Below, one piece after another: positions 1 through 11,461 of a stretch of DNA of 64,000 nucleotides. Positions within the stretch are counted from its first letter, which is position 1. Each line of letters begins with the position of its first letter. Below the pieces are notes generated by a model. The model had not been told where the DNA came from. It made no database searches and was given only the letters and a program-made list of their open reading frames with translations. The translations under genes were made by a program, and so were the position numbers. Source of the stretch: Lepus europaeus (taxonomy: Eukaryota > Chordata > Mammalia > Lagomorpha > Leporidae); the NCBI RefSeq assembly GCF_033115175.1, contig NC_084838.1, forward strand, positions 64,138,468 through 64,202,467, written 5' to 3'.

Positions 1-89
1 TCAAAGAATATTTGAGAGGTGATCTCTTTCAGATATGCCTTTCAGGGAAGTTCTCTCTAAGAAAGATTCAAATTTAAACAAAAATTCAC

Positions 90-437
90 AGCGCCAGCAT
101 TGTGGATTAGTGGGTAAAGTTTCCACATGTCATGCTGGCATCCCATATCTATGCTGGTTCATGGTTCAGCTGCTCCACTTCCAATCAGACTCCCTGCTCT
201 TGTGTCTGGGAAGCACCAGAAGGTGGCCCAAGTGCTTGGGCTCTTGTAACCACTCGGGAGATCTGGAAAAATGTCCTGGCTCCTGGCTTCCGTCTGGCCC
301 AGCCCTGGCCGTTGCAGCCATTTGGAGAGTGAACCAGCTGCTGGACGCTCGCTCGCTCACTCTCTCTCTCACTTACTCTGTGTGTGTGTGTATTTATGTG
401 TGTCTGTAACTCTGCCTTCCAAATAAATCTAAAAAAC
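90..437 (+). mobile_element. CSINE
   Basis: The tRNA-like head (GCGCCAGCATTGTGG), the (TC)n/(TG)n region at about 350-397 and the AAATAAATC tail are all present. It is diverged and has no clear target duplication. Confidence 0.8.
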
Positions 438-440
438 ATC

Positions 441-867
441 ACATGATGAGGAATAATGAATCTCAAGAAATTTGTTCTGAACAATGTTCTAGAAGTAAAA
501 ATACTATGTGCGATGTCCCTGAAGAAATTGCAAACTTAATTTGCAACAATCACATCTTTGATCATTTTGACCCAAGAAACTGTGCTAGTGGTAGTACTGC
601 TAATTCTACGAAAGGTAGAATCAGTCTGGCATTGTACGGGTTTTCTCAGGTACCTTGTGAGAATGGAAATACATTTTAAGTATCCAAGTGGAAATATCTA
701 AAAAGGAACTGTGGAATAAGCATCTGGTGTTCAGAGGAAAGTTTTGACCTTAGGGTATACTCTTTGGAATTGTTAATCTTTGAATGGAATATGAATACAG
801 GATGTGCTGACAAAGGGGGAGAATGTAAACAATAAAGCAACTTCTTTGTGGGTTAAGGCAAATGATT
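441..867. other. low-copy DNA, nothing recognised
   Basis: It holds a 78-codon cysteine-containing frame (443-679) and an AATAAA at 831. Neither is supported by splice sites or a recognisable family. Confidence 0.5.
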
Positions 868-880
868 AAAAATACTGTAG

Positions 881-1238
881 GCTGGCACCGCAGCTCAATA
901 GGCTAATTCTCCACCTTGAGGCGCTGGCACACCGGGTTCTAGTCCTGGTTGGGGCACCGGATTCTGTCCCGGTTGCCGCTCTTCCAGGCCTGCTCTCTGC
1001 TGTGGCCCAGGAGTGCAGTGGAGGATGGCCCAAGTGCTTGGGCCCTACATCCCATGGGAGACCAGGAGAAGCACCTGGCTCCTGCCTTCGGATCAGCGCG
1101 GTGAGCCGGCTGCAGCGCGCCAACCACGGCGGCCATTGGAGGGTGAACCAATGGCAAAAGGAAGACCTTTCTGTCTCTCTCTCTCACTGTCCACTCTGCC
1201 TGTCAAAAAACAAAAACAAACAAACAAACAAAAAAACC
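881..1238 (+). mobile_element. young-type CSINE (CTCAATAGGCTAAT head)
   Basis: This is the subfamily whose tail is CTGTCAAAAA rather than AAATAAATC, here followed by a CAAA-rich tract. Target copies lie at 868-880 and 1239-1251 (AAAAATACT, then one mismatch, then TAG). Confidence 0.88.
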
Positions 1239-1251
1239 AAAAATACTCTAG

Positions 1252-1604
1252 GGTCTGGCGCTGTGGTGTAGTGGGTAAAGCCGCCATCTGTAGTGCCGGC
1301 ATCCCATATGGGTGCTGGTTCTAGTCCTGGCTGCTCCACTTCAGATCCAACTCTCTGCTATGACCTGGGAAAGCAGCAGAAGACAGCCCAAGTCCTTGGG
1401 ACCCTGCACCCACAAGGGAGACCCAGAAGAAGCTCCTGGCTCCTGGCTTCTTGCTTCAGATAGCACAGCTCTAGCCCAGCACAGCTCCGGCAGTTTTGGC
1501 CAATTGGGGAGTGAATCAGGAGATTGAAGACCTCTCTCTCTACATCTCCTTCTCTCTGTGTGTTACTCTGCCTTTCAAATAAATAAATAAATCTTTAAAA
1601 AAAT
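1252..1604 (+). mobile_element. CSINE inserted at the same target as its neighbour
   Basis: A full-length standard CSINE with AAATAAATAAATC tail starts directly after the target copy of the preceding SINE. A third, diverged target copy follows at 1605-1618. Confidence 0.85.
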
Positions 1605-1618
1605 AAAAATATTCTCTA

Positions 1619-2234
1619 ATCTTTAGAGATAAAATTAAGAAAGAGGAACTATATAGATACTTATAAGAACTATATGATTCAAAGTCCCTAAACTGTAAGG
1701 ATACACTTAGGTGTGAGTGATATACTGTATACAAGTAAGGAAAATTTTTTCAAGAAAGTAGCCATGGGAAATCAAGCCACATACAACTGTGAAGGTAAAA
1801 TAGTGTGAATATTAGCTATTGGATTTGATATAAAGTGATCCTGATATAGTGTCAGGAGAGTCATTAGGTCAAAATCCACATTAAGTAAAGCACAAAGAGA
1901 AAAAACAACTTTTAAAAATTCAAAAAATTAATAACATGAAAAAATTAATAAAACAAAAATATATTTCAAAACCATAAAAGATTAGCCAAGGAAGTGGTCA
2001 ATAAGCTACATCATTAAAAAAGTATAAATAGTATAAATAGAAGTCATTTCATTTAATTAATAATAAAATAAATGGTTCTAGGAACATAAAATCTCTAGGC
2101 ATCATTGCTTGAGATATGGACTAGTCATTTTAAAGAATAATATGACTATACTTAAAATTTGTATGCACGTGAGCATATAAATTGTTAGTTAATTGGTTGG
2201 TTAGTTATAAAGATTTTCTCACAATTACTCAACT
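1619..2234. other. AT-rich low-copy DNA
   Basis: No repeat, RNA gene or coding signal recognised. Confidence 0.5.
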
Positions 2235-2310
2235 TCTGATTTTTTCAGAGCACTTCACATTGTTTTCCATGCTGTCTGCACCATTTTGCATTCCCACCAA
2301 AAGCATACAA
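2235..2310 (-). mobile_element. ancient L1 fragment, first part
   Basis: CTGCACCATTTTGCATTCCC is the antisense of a well-known mammalian L1 3'-region motif. The element continues after the CSINE at 2316-2581. Confidence 0.55.
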
Positions 2311-2315
2311 TGATT

Positions 2316-2581
2316 GCACATAGAGAGAGATATTCCATCCACTGGTTCACTCCCCAGATGGCCACAAAGGCCAATGCTGGGCCAGGTAGAAACCAGGAGC
2401 AAGGAGCTTCATCTAGGTCTCCCACATAGATGGCAGGGTCACAAGTACTTGGACCATCTTCACTACATTTCCCAGGCCATTGCATGGGAAGCATAGAAGC
2501 TGGGACACAAACCTGTGCTCATACAGGATGCTGGTGTTGCAGGTGACAGCTTTAGTTACTACGTCACAACACTGCCCCCTC
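2316..2581 (-). mobile_element. CSINE nested in an ancient L1
   Basis: A reverse-strand CSINE body (CCACTGGTTCACTCCCC to CACAACACTGCCCC) lacking most of its pyrimidine tail. Confidence 0.75.
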
Positions 2582-2589
2582 CCTACCCT

Positions 2590-2990
2590 ATGAAGTTTAT
2601 ATGGATTTCTTTGATGATTTGTGATGTAGAGCACCTGTTCAAATACCTATTGGCCATCGGTGTATCTTCTTTGTAGAAATTCCTCTACAACATCTTCATT
2701 TACTTTTTATATTGAATCATTTGATTTTGTTTCATTTTGTTTTGTTGAGTTGTAGGTATTCTTTATATACAATTTGGAAATTAATTATTTCTCATATATA
2801 TTATTGAAAATATATTCTCCCATTTCATTGATTGACTTTTAATTCTGTTGAATCTTTCTTAGCTGTACATAAGCCTTTTAGTCTGATGGTTTCAAAGTCT
2901 AATTTTGCTTTTGTTGACTATGCTTTTTGGTTCATATCCAAGAAATTATTCCCAAAAAAATCACCAGAAAATCAATGGTGTGATTCTTGG
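2590..2990 (-). mobile_element. ancient L1 fragment, second part
   Basis: The strand as given reads as antisense L1 near the end of ORF2: GATGATTTGTGATGTAGAGC, then TTGAGTTGTAGGTATTCTTT, then CATATCCAAGAAATTATTCC. It is highly decayed, and no reverse-transcriptase frame survives. Confidence 0.6.
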
Positions 2991-3429
2991 AATTATGTTT
3001 GATATAGCGCATTTTTAAACAAATTTGGTATAGAGATTACTAAAATCCAAAATCTAAAGCTGATACACTTCTTTCTCATTAATAATTAACAAAATTACTC
3101 AAGCTAAGTAATATCTCTGGGCCATAGAACACATTGCATACAAGATGAAATTGGTAGAAGCTGTAATTCCAAATAACCTGCCCTTACTGTTTCCTTCACC
3201 TCTGTGTTTACCATAGTTACTAAGGAAAAAAAATGACTTGAATCCAGGAGTTATTTTCATTACTTTCTCTCATGAAACCACACCAAATTCAAACTGTAAT
3301 AAAAAACTGGGCAATAATAGGTCTACTCAAAAAAGTATACAATTAAAATAAAGATGTTGAATGTGTACTGGTCCCAGTTTCCTTTCAAAGGCAAAGTTTA
3401 TAAATACACAACTATATCAATGATCAATC

Positions 3430-3610
3430 AACTTATGAACACTTACTCTGGTCCACAGGATGTGTTAAGTGTCCTGGATGAATTGTCTCATTTAATTCCA
3501 TTATAATAATCCGCATTTTACATGTGTTTATAGAAAGTCTTATAGATAGCAACTTATTCAAATTCCTATAGCTTACAACTGGCAGAAACAGAGTCAGAAC
3601 ACCAGAAGTA
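3430..3610 (-). mobile_element. MIR SINE
   Basis: The order CACTTACTCTGG, TCTCATTTAATTCC, ATAATCCGCATTTTACA and a degenerate internal-promoter end matches MIR in reverse orientation. Confidence 0.55.
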
Positions 3611-3799
3611 CTGGAAATGCCATGCTTATGTTTAACATGTCACATTCACTTTCATAGAGCATGTGAGTTCTGTATGGTTTGGTGAATAGATAGGGAAAGA
3701 TGGCTGTCAGTGAAGATATTGGAAGTATAAGCAATTCATAAATCCCTAAAAGTAAATGGTAACATGGTAATTTTTTTCTTCTATAAATATTTTTCTTTT

Positions 3800-4112
3800 A
3801 GGATTTATTTAATTTTTTGAAAGTCAGAGTTAAAAAGAGGAGAGGTGGAGAGAAAGAGGTCTTCCATCCGATGGTTCACTCCCTAATGGCTGCAACTGTG
3901 GGAGCTGCCCCGATCTGAAGCCAGGAGCCAAGAGCCAGGTCTCCCATGAGGGTGTAGGGGTCCAAGAACTTGGGCTATCTTCTACTGCTTTTCCAGGCCA
4001 TAGCAGAGAGCTGGATCAGAAGTGGAGCAACCAGGTCTCAAACCATCGCCCATATGGGATGTGGGCACTTCAGGCAAGGACATTAACCCACTGCACCACA
4101 GTTCCAGCCCCC
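3800..4112 (-). mobile_element. CSINE
   Basis: Reverse-strand CSINE from the TTTATTTAA tail to the CAGTTCCAGCCCCC head complement. Confidence 0.82.
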
Positions 4113-6371
4113 ATATAAAGATAAAGAATATGAAAGTTAGCCAGAAATAGGTTTCCCACAGAGCTTAATAGTAGATCTAAATTCAGCATTTTCACATGCT
4201 ATCTTGTGAAGTTATGTTTTATGTATATTTCTTTCTCTGCAAGAAGTATCTGATCTAATTAAGGTCAAGGGCCTTGCATTTCCTCTTGTGCCTTACCATA
4301 TAGTTACTCGATTTACATTCTTGCTGCAGAAGTTTACAGAAATTAGTTTATGCCATGTCCTAGTCATAGAAATCATGAGAAAAGATGAATGTCTGACACT
4401 TATGCCTTGGTAGCCTCAAAACGATAGCAAAATTCAAGGACCAAGGGTATAGCAGTGCTCATAGATAGCAAATGCCATCTCAAGCTTTTAATTAAAATCT
4501 AAGTTGAAAGAGATATGCTGATACTGATAGTTAATTATCCAAAGTTCTTAAACATATAAATAGTCCTAATTATTTATATTGTTTTTCTTTCTAAAAGTCC
4601 TATTTTTTACTTGCACCTCAACTTATATAATGAATTTTGTTTTCAAGACTGAATTTTTCATTGTTTCCCTCCTTCATACAACTAAGCACAGAAGGTTTGT
4701 AAGTAAAGATTAATGAGTTATTTTTAAAGTAGCTTTATATACTTTGTAGAATAGTTTGAAAAACAAGATGTTCATAACAAATAGACATAAATAGTGTTCT
4801 TGTGATCCAACAGAAATTTTCAAAATTCATTTCATCTTGAACCTTAATGAGCCTTAATGTTAGTCACCATCGATTTTCCTGCAAATTGAAAGGATAAATG
4901 GCGATTCCAGATTAGGAAGATAAGAAAGACATGTATAATTTTTAACAACAAAGGCACATTATTACTGAAGCCATGTTATCCTTTATTTCTTGTTGTGTCT
5001 CTGCTTTTTAAAATATGCCTCAAATTATCATTTGAATATTCAGGGAATGGTTCTGACAATATAATGATTAACACCAACTCATTTTTCTGCCATCACTATC
5101 AAAATGGATCCCTACTCGTTTGAATAGATAAGTATGTCAGCAGGGATTATTATTAAGATTCAGTCACATAAAACATCATGCTGCATTGATATAGTTAAAA
5201 CCTTTTAATATAATCTTATCAAAAATAGTATCTGGGAACCCATAGAACATAATAGAAAAAGAGTTCTTCATATGGTAATTGATTCAATTGCCTTGCTACC
5301 ACTCTAAAAATCTTACATCTTTTTGACATGTCAATGTTATTTCTTTTGATGAATGCTACAACTTTTGGTCAGTTGGCTTATTCATGATTTCACAGAATTA
5401 ATTTGTTACTGGTTTATACTTCCCTCAAGCAGGAAATGTACCTGTTATATAATATTATCATGAAAATTGTGCACCCAGTATCTAATTACCTTGAAGAAAA
5501 ATTTGGACAGGGCTTTTTTAAGAGAAATTTTTCATAGGCAGGGTTATTAAACATGTTAATTCTGTTCTCAACTCATTCAGAACATGGGCAAAATAATCAC
5601 CACTTTGATTTATAGGGATTTGCTTTCTGAGCAGGAACTTAACCCAAGACATTGGTTTTCAAACACATTTCAATTCTTATTTAGTAGGAGGAAAGGATGA
5701 CCCCATACCTTATCAACAATAAATTACTCTCCTGTTAAACTTGCTGCTAAACAAGGAGCTACAGTCCTATTAAAATCCAATTAAACATGCATCACATTTG
5801 ATAGATATAATTAGAACAACTGTAGAGGGTAAATGGCTCGAAGCACTGTAGCTGCAAGAACTGTAGATCAGTGTTAAAAGGGAAAATAATAGACAGTATG
5901 CTGGGGATTTGTTTCTGCAATGTTTCCTCTTTATTGTAGCGATTTTATTTATTACCTATTAGCTATTTTTAATAATTTCTCTAACTTACTGGGAAAGGAT
6001 TGCTTTGTTTTCCAATTTACTTCTACAAATAAGGATATTGTATCTGCTTTCATAGGGAAAAAACAGACATTTTAGAAATAACATAGATTTTGCAATAATG
6101 CTCTACACTACGTAGCACTTAAAGATAATTTTAAATCACTTTTTCATTTTTCTAATGTTCACTCCTCAAACTATCATATAAAACTTAGGTATAGATCTAG
6201 TTATCTTTCTCATTGGGATATAATTACTAGGAATTGCCAACCTAGACACTGCAAGAATTAGGTAGCTTATGCAGTAACTGGTTTCCTTACATACTCTCTA
6301 CCCTCCCACAGTAGCTCTAACAATTTCTTCCCTGACTCTTTCTCAGTCATTCTTAGAAATACTTTTTACTC
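4113..6371. other. 2.3 kb AT-rich low-copy stretch
   Basis: No repeat family, RNA gene or open frame above 60 codons is apparent. This is the longest such stretch in the left third of the window. Confidence 0.5.
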
Positions 6372-6372
6372 C

Positions 6373-6616
6373 AGGGCCAAAAGTCATGGTGCAGTGGGTT
6401 AAATCACCATATCCCATATCAGAATGCTGATTCAAGTCACAGCTTCTTTTCTTCCAATCCAGCTCCCTGCTAACATGTCTTGAAATGCAGCAGACGATGG
6501 CCCAAGTACTTGTACCTGCCACCCATGTAGGAGACTAGGATGGAGTTCCTGGATCCTGGCTTTGGTTGACCCAGTGCTAGATGTTGGAGCCATTTCAGGA
6601 GTATTACAGTGGATGG

Positions 6617-6652
<36 letters not shown>

Positions 6653-6735
6653 ACTCTCTTTCCCCCTCTCTTACTTTCACTCTGTCTTTCAAATACATAA
6701 ACACACACACATATATACATACATTTTTTTTAAAG
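6373..6735 (+). mobile_element. CSINE with (CT)n expansion
   Basis: Standard CSINE with a long (CT)n tract (about 6620-6665) and CA repeats before the tail. Confidence 0.8.
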
Positions 6736-6837
6736 AAAGAAGCCATTTGTATTCCTTGTATCCTGTTCTTGTTAATCAAGACACAGAGGAGTATTTTTGC
6801 ATTTTGCATGTGGCTCTCAAGAAAGGCTCCTTTTGGA

Positions 6838-7088
6838 GGCTGGCGCTGTGGCATAACAGCATCATAGTTGGCATCCAATACAGATGCCTCTTCAAGTCCA
6901 GGCTACTCCACTTCTGATCCAACCATCTGCTAATGTGCCTGGGAAAGCAGCAGAGGATGGCCCAAGTGCTTGGGCCCCTGCCACCCATGTGGGAGACCCA
7001 GAAGACACTACTGGTTCCTGACTTCAGTTTGGTCCTGGTGGCCATTGTGGCAATTTGGGGATTTGGGGAGTGAATCAGTAGATCAAAG

Positions 7089-7128
<40 letters not shown>

Positions 7129-7207
7129 TGTGTGTGTATGTGTGTGTGTGTTTTCTCTCTCTCTGTAACTCTGCATCTCAAATAAAATAAATAATTCTTT
7201 AAAAAAA
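6838..7207 (+). mobile_element. CSINE with (TC)n and (TG)n expansion
   Basis: GGCTGGCGCTGTGGCATAAC head. A (TC)n tract at about 7091-7125 runs into (TG)n at 7127-7151. AAATAAAATAAATAATTC tail. Confidence 0.82.
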
Positions 7208-7339
7208 TTCTTATCAGGGCCATCACCATAGTAGAATATAGTCTGGTAAAGGATGACATATTGTAAATGTAACTGTGTAGGACATAGAATATTATTTTTG
7301 GTTTACTTACACTGAATTGGTGCTTTTTTTTGTGTGTGT

Positions 7340-8168
7340 GTGTAAACCAAAACTGCCTAAGGTAGAAAGTATGGAAAATAAAAGAAGAAGACAAATCCAA
7401 GATATCACAAAGTATAATTTATTGGGGAGACTTAAGACAAAAGCATAGTTTCAGGTAGCTGGGAGATAATGGCTTTCCATGACATGAAACAGCAGAAAAA
7501 ATGGTTTTATAGACAAAAATGACATGTCTAACCTGAGCATACTCGAATTTTACAAGAAATAGTAACATTCAAGGCATTTGATAAATGACATTCCAGGGTT
7601 GGCCTGGCAAGACATATCTGGAAATTTATCTTAATGACTTTAGTTACCCCATGAGATTTGGAATATATGTCAGGATTGCGTAAGGGGCAAGATGGTGGTT
7701 AAGATCAAAATGACTTTGGTCATCTCAAGTTTAACTCTGTGATGGCAATATAGTTGAATAATCAGATAATAATATATTTTGAGACATCAGAAATATCTTG
7801 AATAGGATGATGGTTGAGCATTTTATGTCTCTGCTCATTTGTCAAATATTACCTTGTTTTTACCTAATAACTTTTATCATATCAAAAGCTCAGTCTTTCT
7901 TAAACTTCCTTATAATCGCTGTCACCATTCTAAGGCCATAAATGGGTAAGTCTTCAAAGAATTAACAGTTCGTATTCTGGATATCATTCATTGACCCATT
8001 ATGTGGAAAAAAAGAATGAAAATGAGAAATTGTGCGTTTCAGGATCTGGAATTTAAGACTAGTGCATCACCATGTTCCTTTCTTTCTCATTAAAGCTTAC
8101 CTTTCAGTTTCCCTATGATTTGCTTTCCCTTTTCGTATTGGTAGTTCTCTAGGCAAAAAAGAGCCACA
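7340..8168 (-). mobile_element. LTR-like segment of an endogenous retrovirus family
   Basis: On the minus strand a TATA-like TCTATAAAA (7505-7513) is followed about 80 bases later by CCCCAATAAATT (AATAAA at 7418-7423), the promoter/R/poly(A) layout of an LTR. A possible TGTGG start is at 8168 and the 3' end is near a TG/CA run at about 7340. The ends are inferred, no internal viral genes are present, and the family is not assigned. Confidence 0.45.
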
Positions 8169-8363
8169 GATAACTCTCAAGATATTCCTCATAGGTGGTC
8201 CAATGCAAGGGGGTGGGAGGGTTTGTGGGGGTGGGAGGTTTCGTTACTACCAAATCCAAGACTCAGAATGGCCCTCTTTGGCTCAAATGTATAATCATGT
8301 GACCATGATTAGTCCATGCTGTATCCTATGTCTGCTAATTAGTAAGGAAAATATATTACTAGA

Positions 8364-8703
8364 GGCCGGTGCTGTGGCTCAATAAGCTAATCTTCCGCCT
8401 GCGGCGCCGGCACTCCGGGTTCTAGTCCCGGTCGGGGCGCCGGATTCTGTCCCAGATGCCCTTCTAGGCCAGCTCTCTGCTATGGCCCAGGAGTGCAGTG
8501 GAGGATGGCCCAAGTGCTTGGGCCCTGCACCCGCATGGGAGACCAGGAGAAGCACCTGGCTCCTGCCTTGGGATCAGCGCGGTGCCCCGGCCACAGCGCA
8601 TCGGCCGTGGTGGCCATTGAGGGGTGAAGCAATGGCAAAAGGAAGACCTTTCTCTCTGTCTCTCTCTCTCACTGTCCGCTCTGCCTGTCAAAAAAAAGAA
8701 AAG
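8364..8703 (+). mobile_element. young-type CSINE with clear target duplication
   Basis: GCTCAATAAGCTAAT head and CTGTCAAAAAAAAG tail. Target copies AAAATA(T/C)ATTACTAGA lie at 8348-8363 and 8704-8719 and differ at one base. Confidence 0.92.
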
Positions 8704-8948
8704 AAAATACATTACTAGAAGTTGGGTTGTGGACAGGGATACATGGACAAGTCAGACAGGGAGAGTAGTTGCAACAGTCTATCTGATAAACAGCTCCCAG
8801 CTAGTCTGTGAGATGCCCCTGCTTTCTCTGGACTTTGTCATGCTTGGCACACACAGGCTGCTCAGACTTCTCACCAGTTTGTGGTTCATGATTAACAAAC
8901 ACTACCTGATTCAAATCCATATATTCTACTGGGATTTCTGTGTTTCTC

Positions 8949-8950
<2 letters not shown>

Positions 8951-8993
<43 letters not shown>
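8951..8993. repeat. (TA)n microsatellite
   Basis: About 21 uninterrupted TA units followed by a T run. Confidence 0.95.
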
Positions 8994-8997
<4 letters not shown>

Positions 8998-9343
8998 TTT
9001 CCCCATTTGATCTCCATTGAGTATATTTGCTATATTGTTGTATTCTCTAATCATACCTCTGTATCTCGATTTTGCTCTATCACACATTTCTACAATGAAG
9101 CCTTTTCATATTAATGTAAATGAATGTACAATTACATTTCTTTGTATAGAATCACTGTACAAAAATTTTGAACAAAAATGACAAATTCATTTTTATGAAA
9201 TAGTTCAGGTCATGATACAGCCATATTGGCTGTTTATATTATCTCTCTCCAAAATCTCATATTCATGCCATGCATTTTTAGTTTTTGGATTCTAACAAAG
9301 AATTAGATTCCATGGTATGGACATATCTAAATATTGGGCTTTA

Positions 9344-10095
9344 TTTCTCCGAAGGGAGGAGAGAACTTCCACTTTGACTATGACCCTGTCGGAATAAGAT
9401 CAAAGTCAGCGAATTCTAAAGGCTTCCATAGCCTTGGCAACTCATGACTAGAGCCTAGAGAGATTACTGATGCCATAAACAAGAGTGTCAAATTGTTAAG
9501 TCAGCAACAGGAGTCACTGTGTACTTACATCTCATGTGGGATCTGTCCTTAATGTGTTGTCCAATGTGAAGTGATGCTACAACTAGTACTGAAACAGTAT
9601 TTTTACACTTTGTGTTTCTGTGTGGATGCAAACTGATGAAATCTTTACTTAGTATATGCAGAATTGATCTTCTGTATATAAAGATAATTGGAAATGGAAA
9701 AAAAAACCCTGGTGTTAAATTGGAAATGGCATAGAAAATTAATCAATTTTTAAAAAATATCATGTAGGATCTCTGTCCTTAATGTGCTGTACATTGTGAT
9801 TTAATGCTATAACTAGTGCTCCAACAGTATTTTTCACTTTGCATTACTATGTGGGTGCAAACTGTTGAAATCTTCACTTAATATATACTAAACTGATCTT
9901 CTGTATATAAAGAGAATTGAAAATGAATCTTGATATGAATGGAAGGGGAGAGGGAGCGGGAAAGGGGAGGGTTGCGGGTGGGAGGGAAGTTATGGGAGGG
10001 GGGAAGCCAATGTAATTCATAAGCTGTACTTTGGAAATTTATATTCATTAAATAAAAGTTTTTAATAAAAAAAAGAAAAAAATAAATAAAATAAA
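9344..10095 (+). mobile_element. 5'-truncated rabbit-type L1 3' end with internal duplication
   Basis: It begins with the region that includes GAGAGAACTTCCACTTTGAC and ends in the G-rich tract, ATTCATTAAATAAAAG and an A-rich tail. Identical 16-base target copies (TAAATATTGGGCTTTA) flank it at 9328-9343 and 10096-10111. About 165 bases of the 3' UTR occur twice (9530-9697 and 9759-9928). Confidence 0.92.
9530..9928 (+). repeat. direct repeat within the L1 3' UTR
   Basis: Two diverged units, each running from a CTCATGT/ATCATGT start to CTTCTGTATATAAAGA, are separated by about 60 A-rich bases. Other L1 tails in this window carry a single unit. Confidence 0.8.
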
Positions 10096-10235
10096 TAAAT
10101 ATTGGGCTTTAGAAATTTAAATTAACCATGAAATTTTAGGGCCTAGTAAATTATTTACATTGTATAATATGTAAGACTCATCAACTTTAAAGTAACAATT
10201 CGTTTTTAGGTATCTGGCATTTAAGAAATACTTTT

Positions 10236-10340
10236 CAGAGGTGGGCATTTGACTTAGCTGTTGACATCTATTAAGGCATCTGCATTCCATATACAATTAC
10301 TTGGGTTCTTGTCCCAGCTCCAGTTCTCAATTCCAGTTTT
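10236..10340 (+). mobile_element. older CSINE, 5' part (split)
   Basis: The diverged GGGCATTTGACTTAGC head of an older CSINE type. It continues at about 10747 after an inverted insertion. Confidence 0.65.
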
Positions 10341-10746
10341 TAATTTCCTTTTCTTTTTCTTCCTTCCTTCCTGCCATTTCTTTTTCTTTCTTTCCTTCTT
10401 TCTCTCTTTCTTTGTCTATCTCTTTCTTTCTTTCTTTTGAGCTTATATTCTTATTTATTTGAAAGACAAAATGACAGAGAGCAGGAGAGGCAAAATGAAA
10501 GAACTTCCATGTGCTGATTCAATCCCAAAAAGGCCTCAACGACCAAGGGTAGGCCAGACCATAGAGAGAAGCCCAGAACAACTTTGAGTACTCCCACAGG
10601 GGTGGCAGAGGCCCAACTAATTTGGCCATTTTCCATTGCCTTTCCACATACAGTAGCAGGAAATGATGGGAAGCAGAGCAGTCATAACTTGAACTGGTGC
10701 TCTTATATGGGATGCTCACAAACCACTGCACCAGCATGCCAGGCCC
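10341..10746 (-). mobile_element. CSINE inserted in reverse into an older CSINE, with long polypyrimidine end
   Basis: The SINE body spans 10441-10746. Its tail side (10341-10440) is an expanded CTTT/CCTT tract. CAGTTTTT-like copies near 10335 and 10753 are a probable target duplication. Confidence 0.75.
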
Positions 10747-11030
10747 CACACTACAGTTTTTGACTAATACAGTAGGAAGTGCCTCAAGTATTTGGCTCCC
10801 CGCCACACACATGATAGACCTGGATTGAATTTCTGGCTCCTCTCTTCAGCCTGGTCCATGCCTATTTGGGGCAATTGATGGAATTTCTCTCTCTCTCTCT
10901 CTTTCCAATCTCTCTCTCACTCTCCCTCTCTCCCTCTTTTCCAGCCTCCCTCCCTCCCTTTATATCTCTATCTTCTCTATGTACTTCTATCTCTCCACCC
11001 TCAAATAAATAAAAAAAATAAATAAACACT
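10747..11030 (+). mobile_element. older CSINE, 3' part (split)
   Basis: It resumes the older element (CAGTAGGAAGTGCCTCAAGT) and ends with (TC)n, a CCCTCC-rich tract and CAAATAAATAAA. Confidence 0.7.
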
Positions 11031-11097
11031 TTATTCAGAAATACGAGTCTATGTTGACTCTACAACTGGTCCATTATAATTCTTATTAGTTTTAATT

Positions 11098-11414
11098 TAT
11101 TTTTATTGATCTGGAAGAGTTACAGAGAGAGGTAGAGCCACAGAGAGAGGGAGAGGTCTTCCTTCTGCTTGTTCACCTCCCAGATGACTGTAACGGCCAG
11201 AGATGAACCAATCCGAAGCCAGGAGCCAGGAACTTCCTCCAGGTCTCCCACATGGGTGCAGAGGCCCAAGGACTTGAGCCATCTTCCACTGCTTTCCCAG
11301 CCATAGCATAGAGCTGGATAGGAAGTGGAACAGCTGGGACACAAGCCGGTGCCCATCAGGGATGCCGGCACTGCAGGCTGGGACATTAACCCATTGCACC
11401 ACAGCGCCGGCCCC
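11098..11414 (-). mobile_element. CSINE
   Basis: Reverse-strand full-length element ending CACAGCGCCGGCCCC, low divergence. Confidence 0.85.
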
Positions 11415-11423
11415 TGTCTGTAA

Positions 11424-11461
11424 TTATTTTATTTTATTTTATTTTATTTTATTTTATTTTA
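11424..11461. repeat. (ATTTT)n microsatellite
   Basis: About seven pentamer units, formed at the A-tail of the adjoining reverse-strand CSINE. Confidence 0.9.

Noticed and set aside
443..679. 78-codon cysteine-containing frame
   Set aside because: Looks protein-like but has no splice sites or family match, and frames of this length are expected by chance across 64 kb.
1252..1340. tRNA-like A and B boxes in CSINE heads
   Set aside because: These are SINE internal promoter remnants, not tRNA genes; no cloverleaf with an anticodon arm is formed.
7127..7151. CRISPR-like spaced repeats
   Set aside because: Only simple-sequence TG/TC tracts are present. No regularly spaced repeats or associated genes occur, and the DNA is mammalian.
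6432..7185. Open frames rich in Leu-Ser or Arg-Glu repeats
   Set aside because: They are translations of the (CT)n region and body of two CSINEs. The same peptides recur at every CSINE in the window.
8951..8993. Possible origin or matrix-attachment site at TA tracts
   Set aside because: Simple dinucleotide repeats are sufficient explanation, and nothing else supports a functional element.
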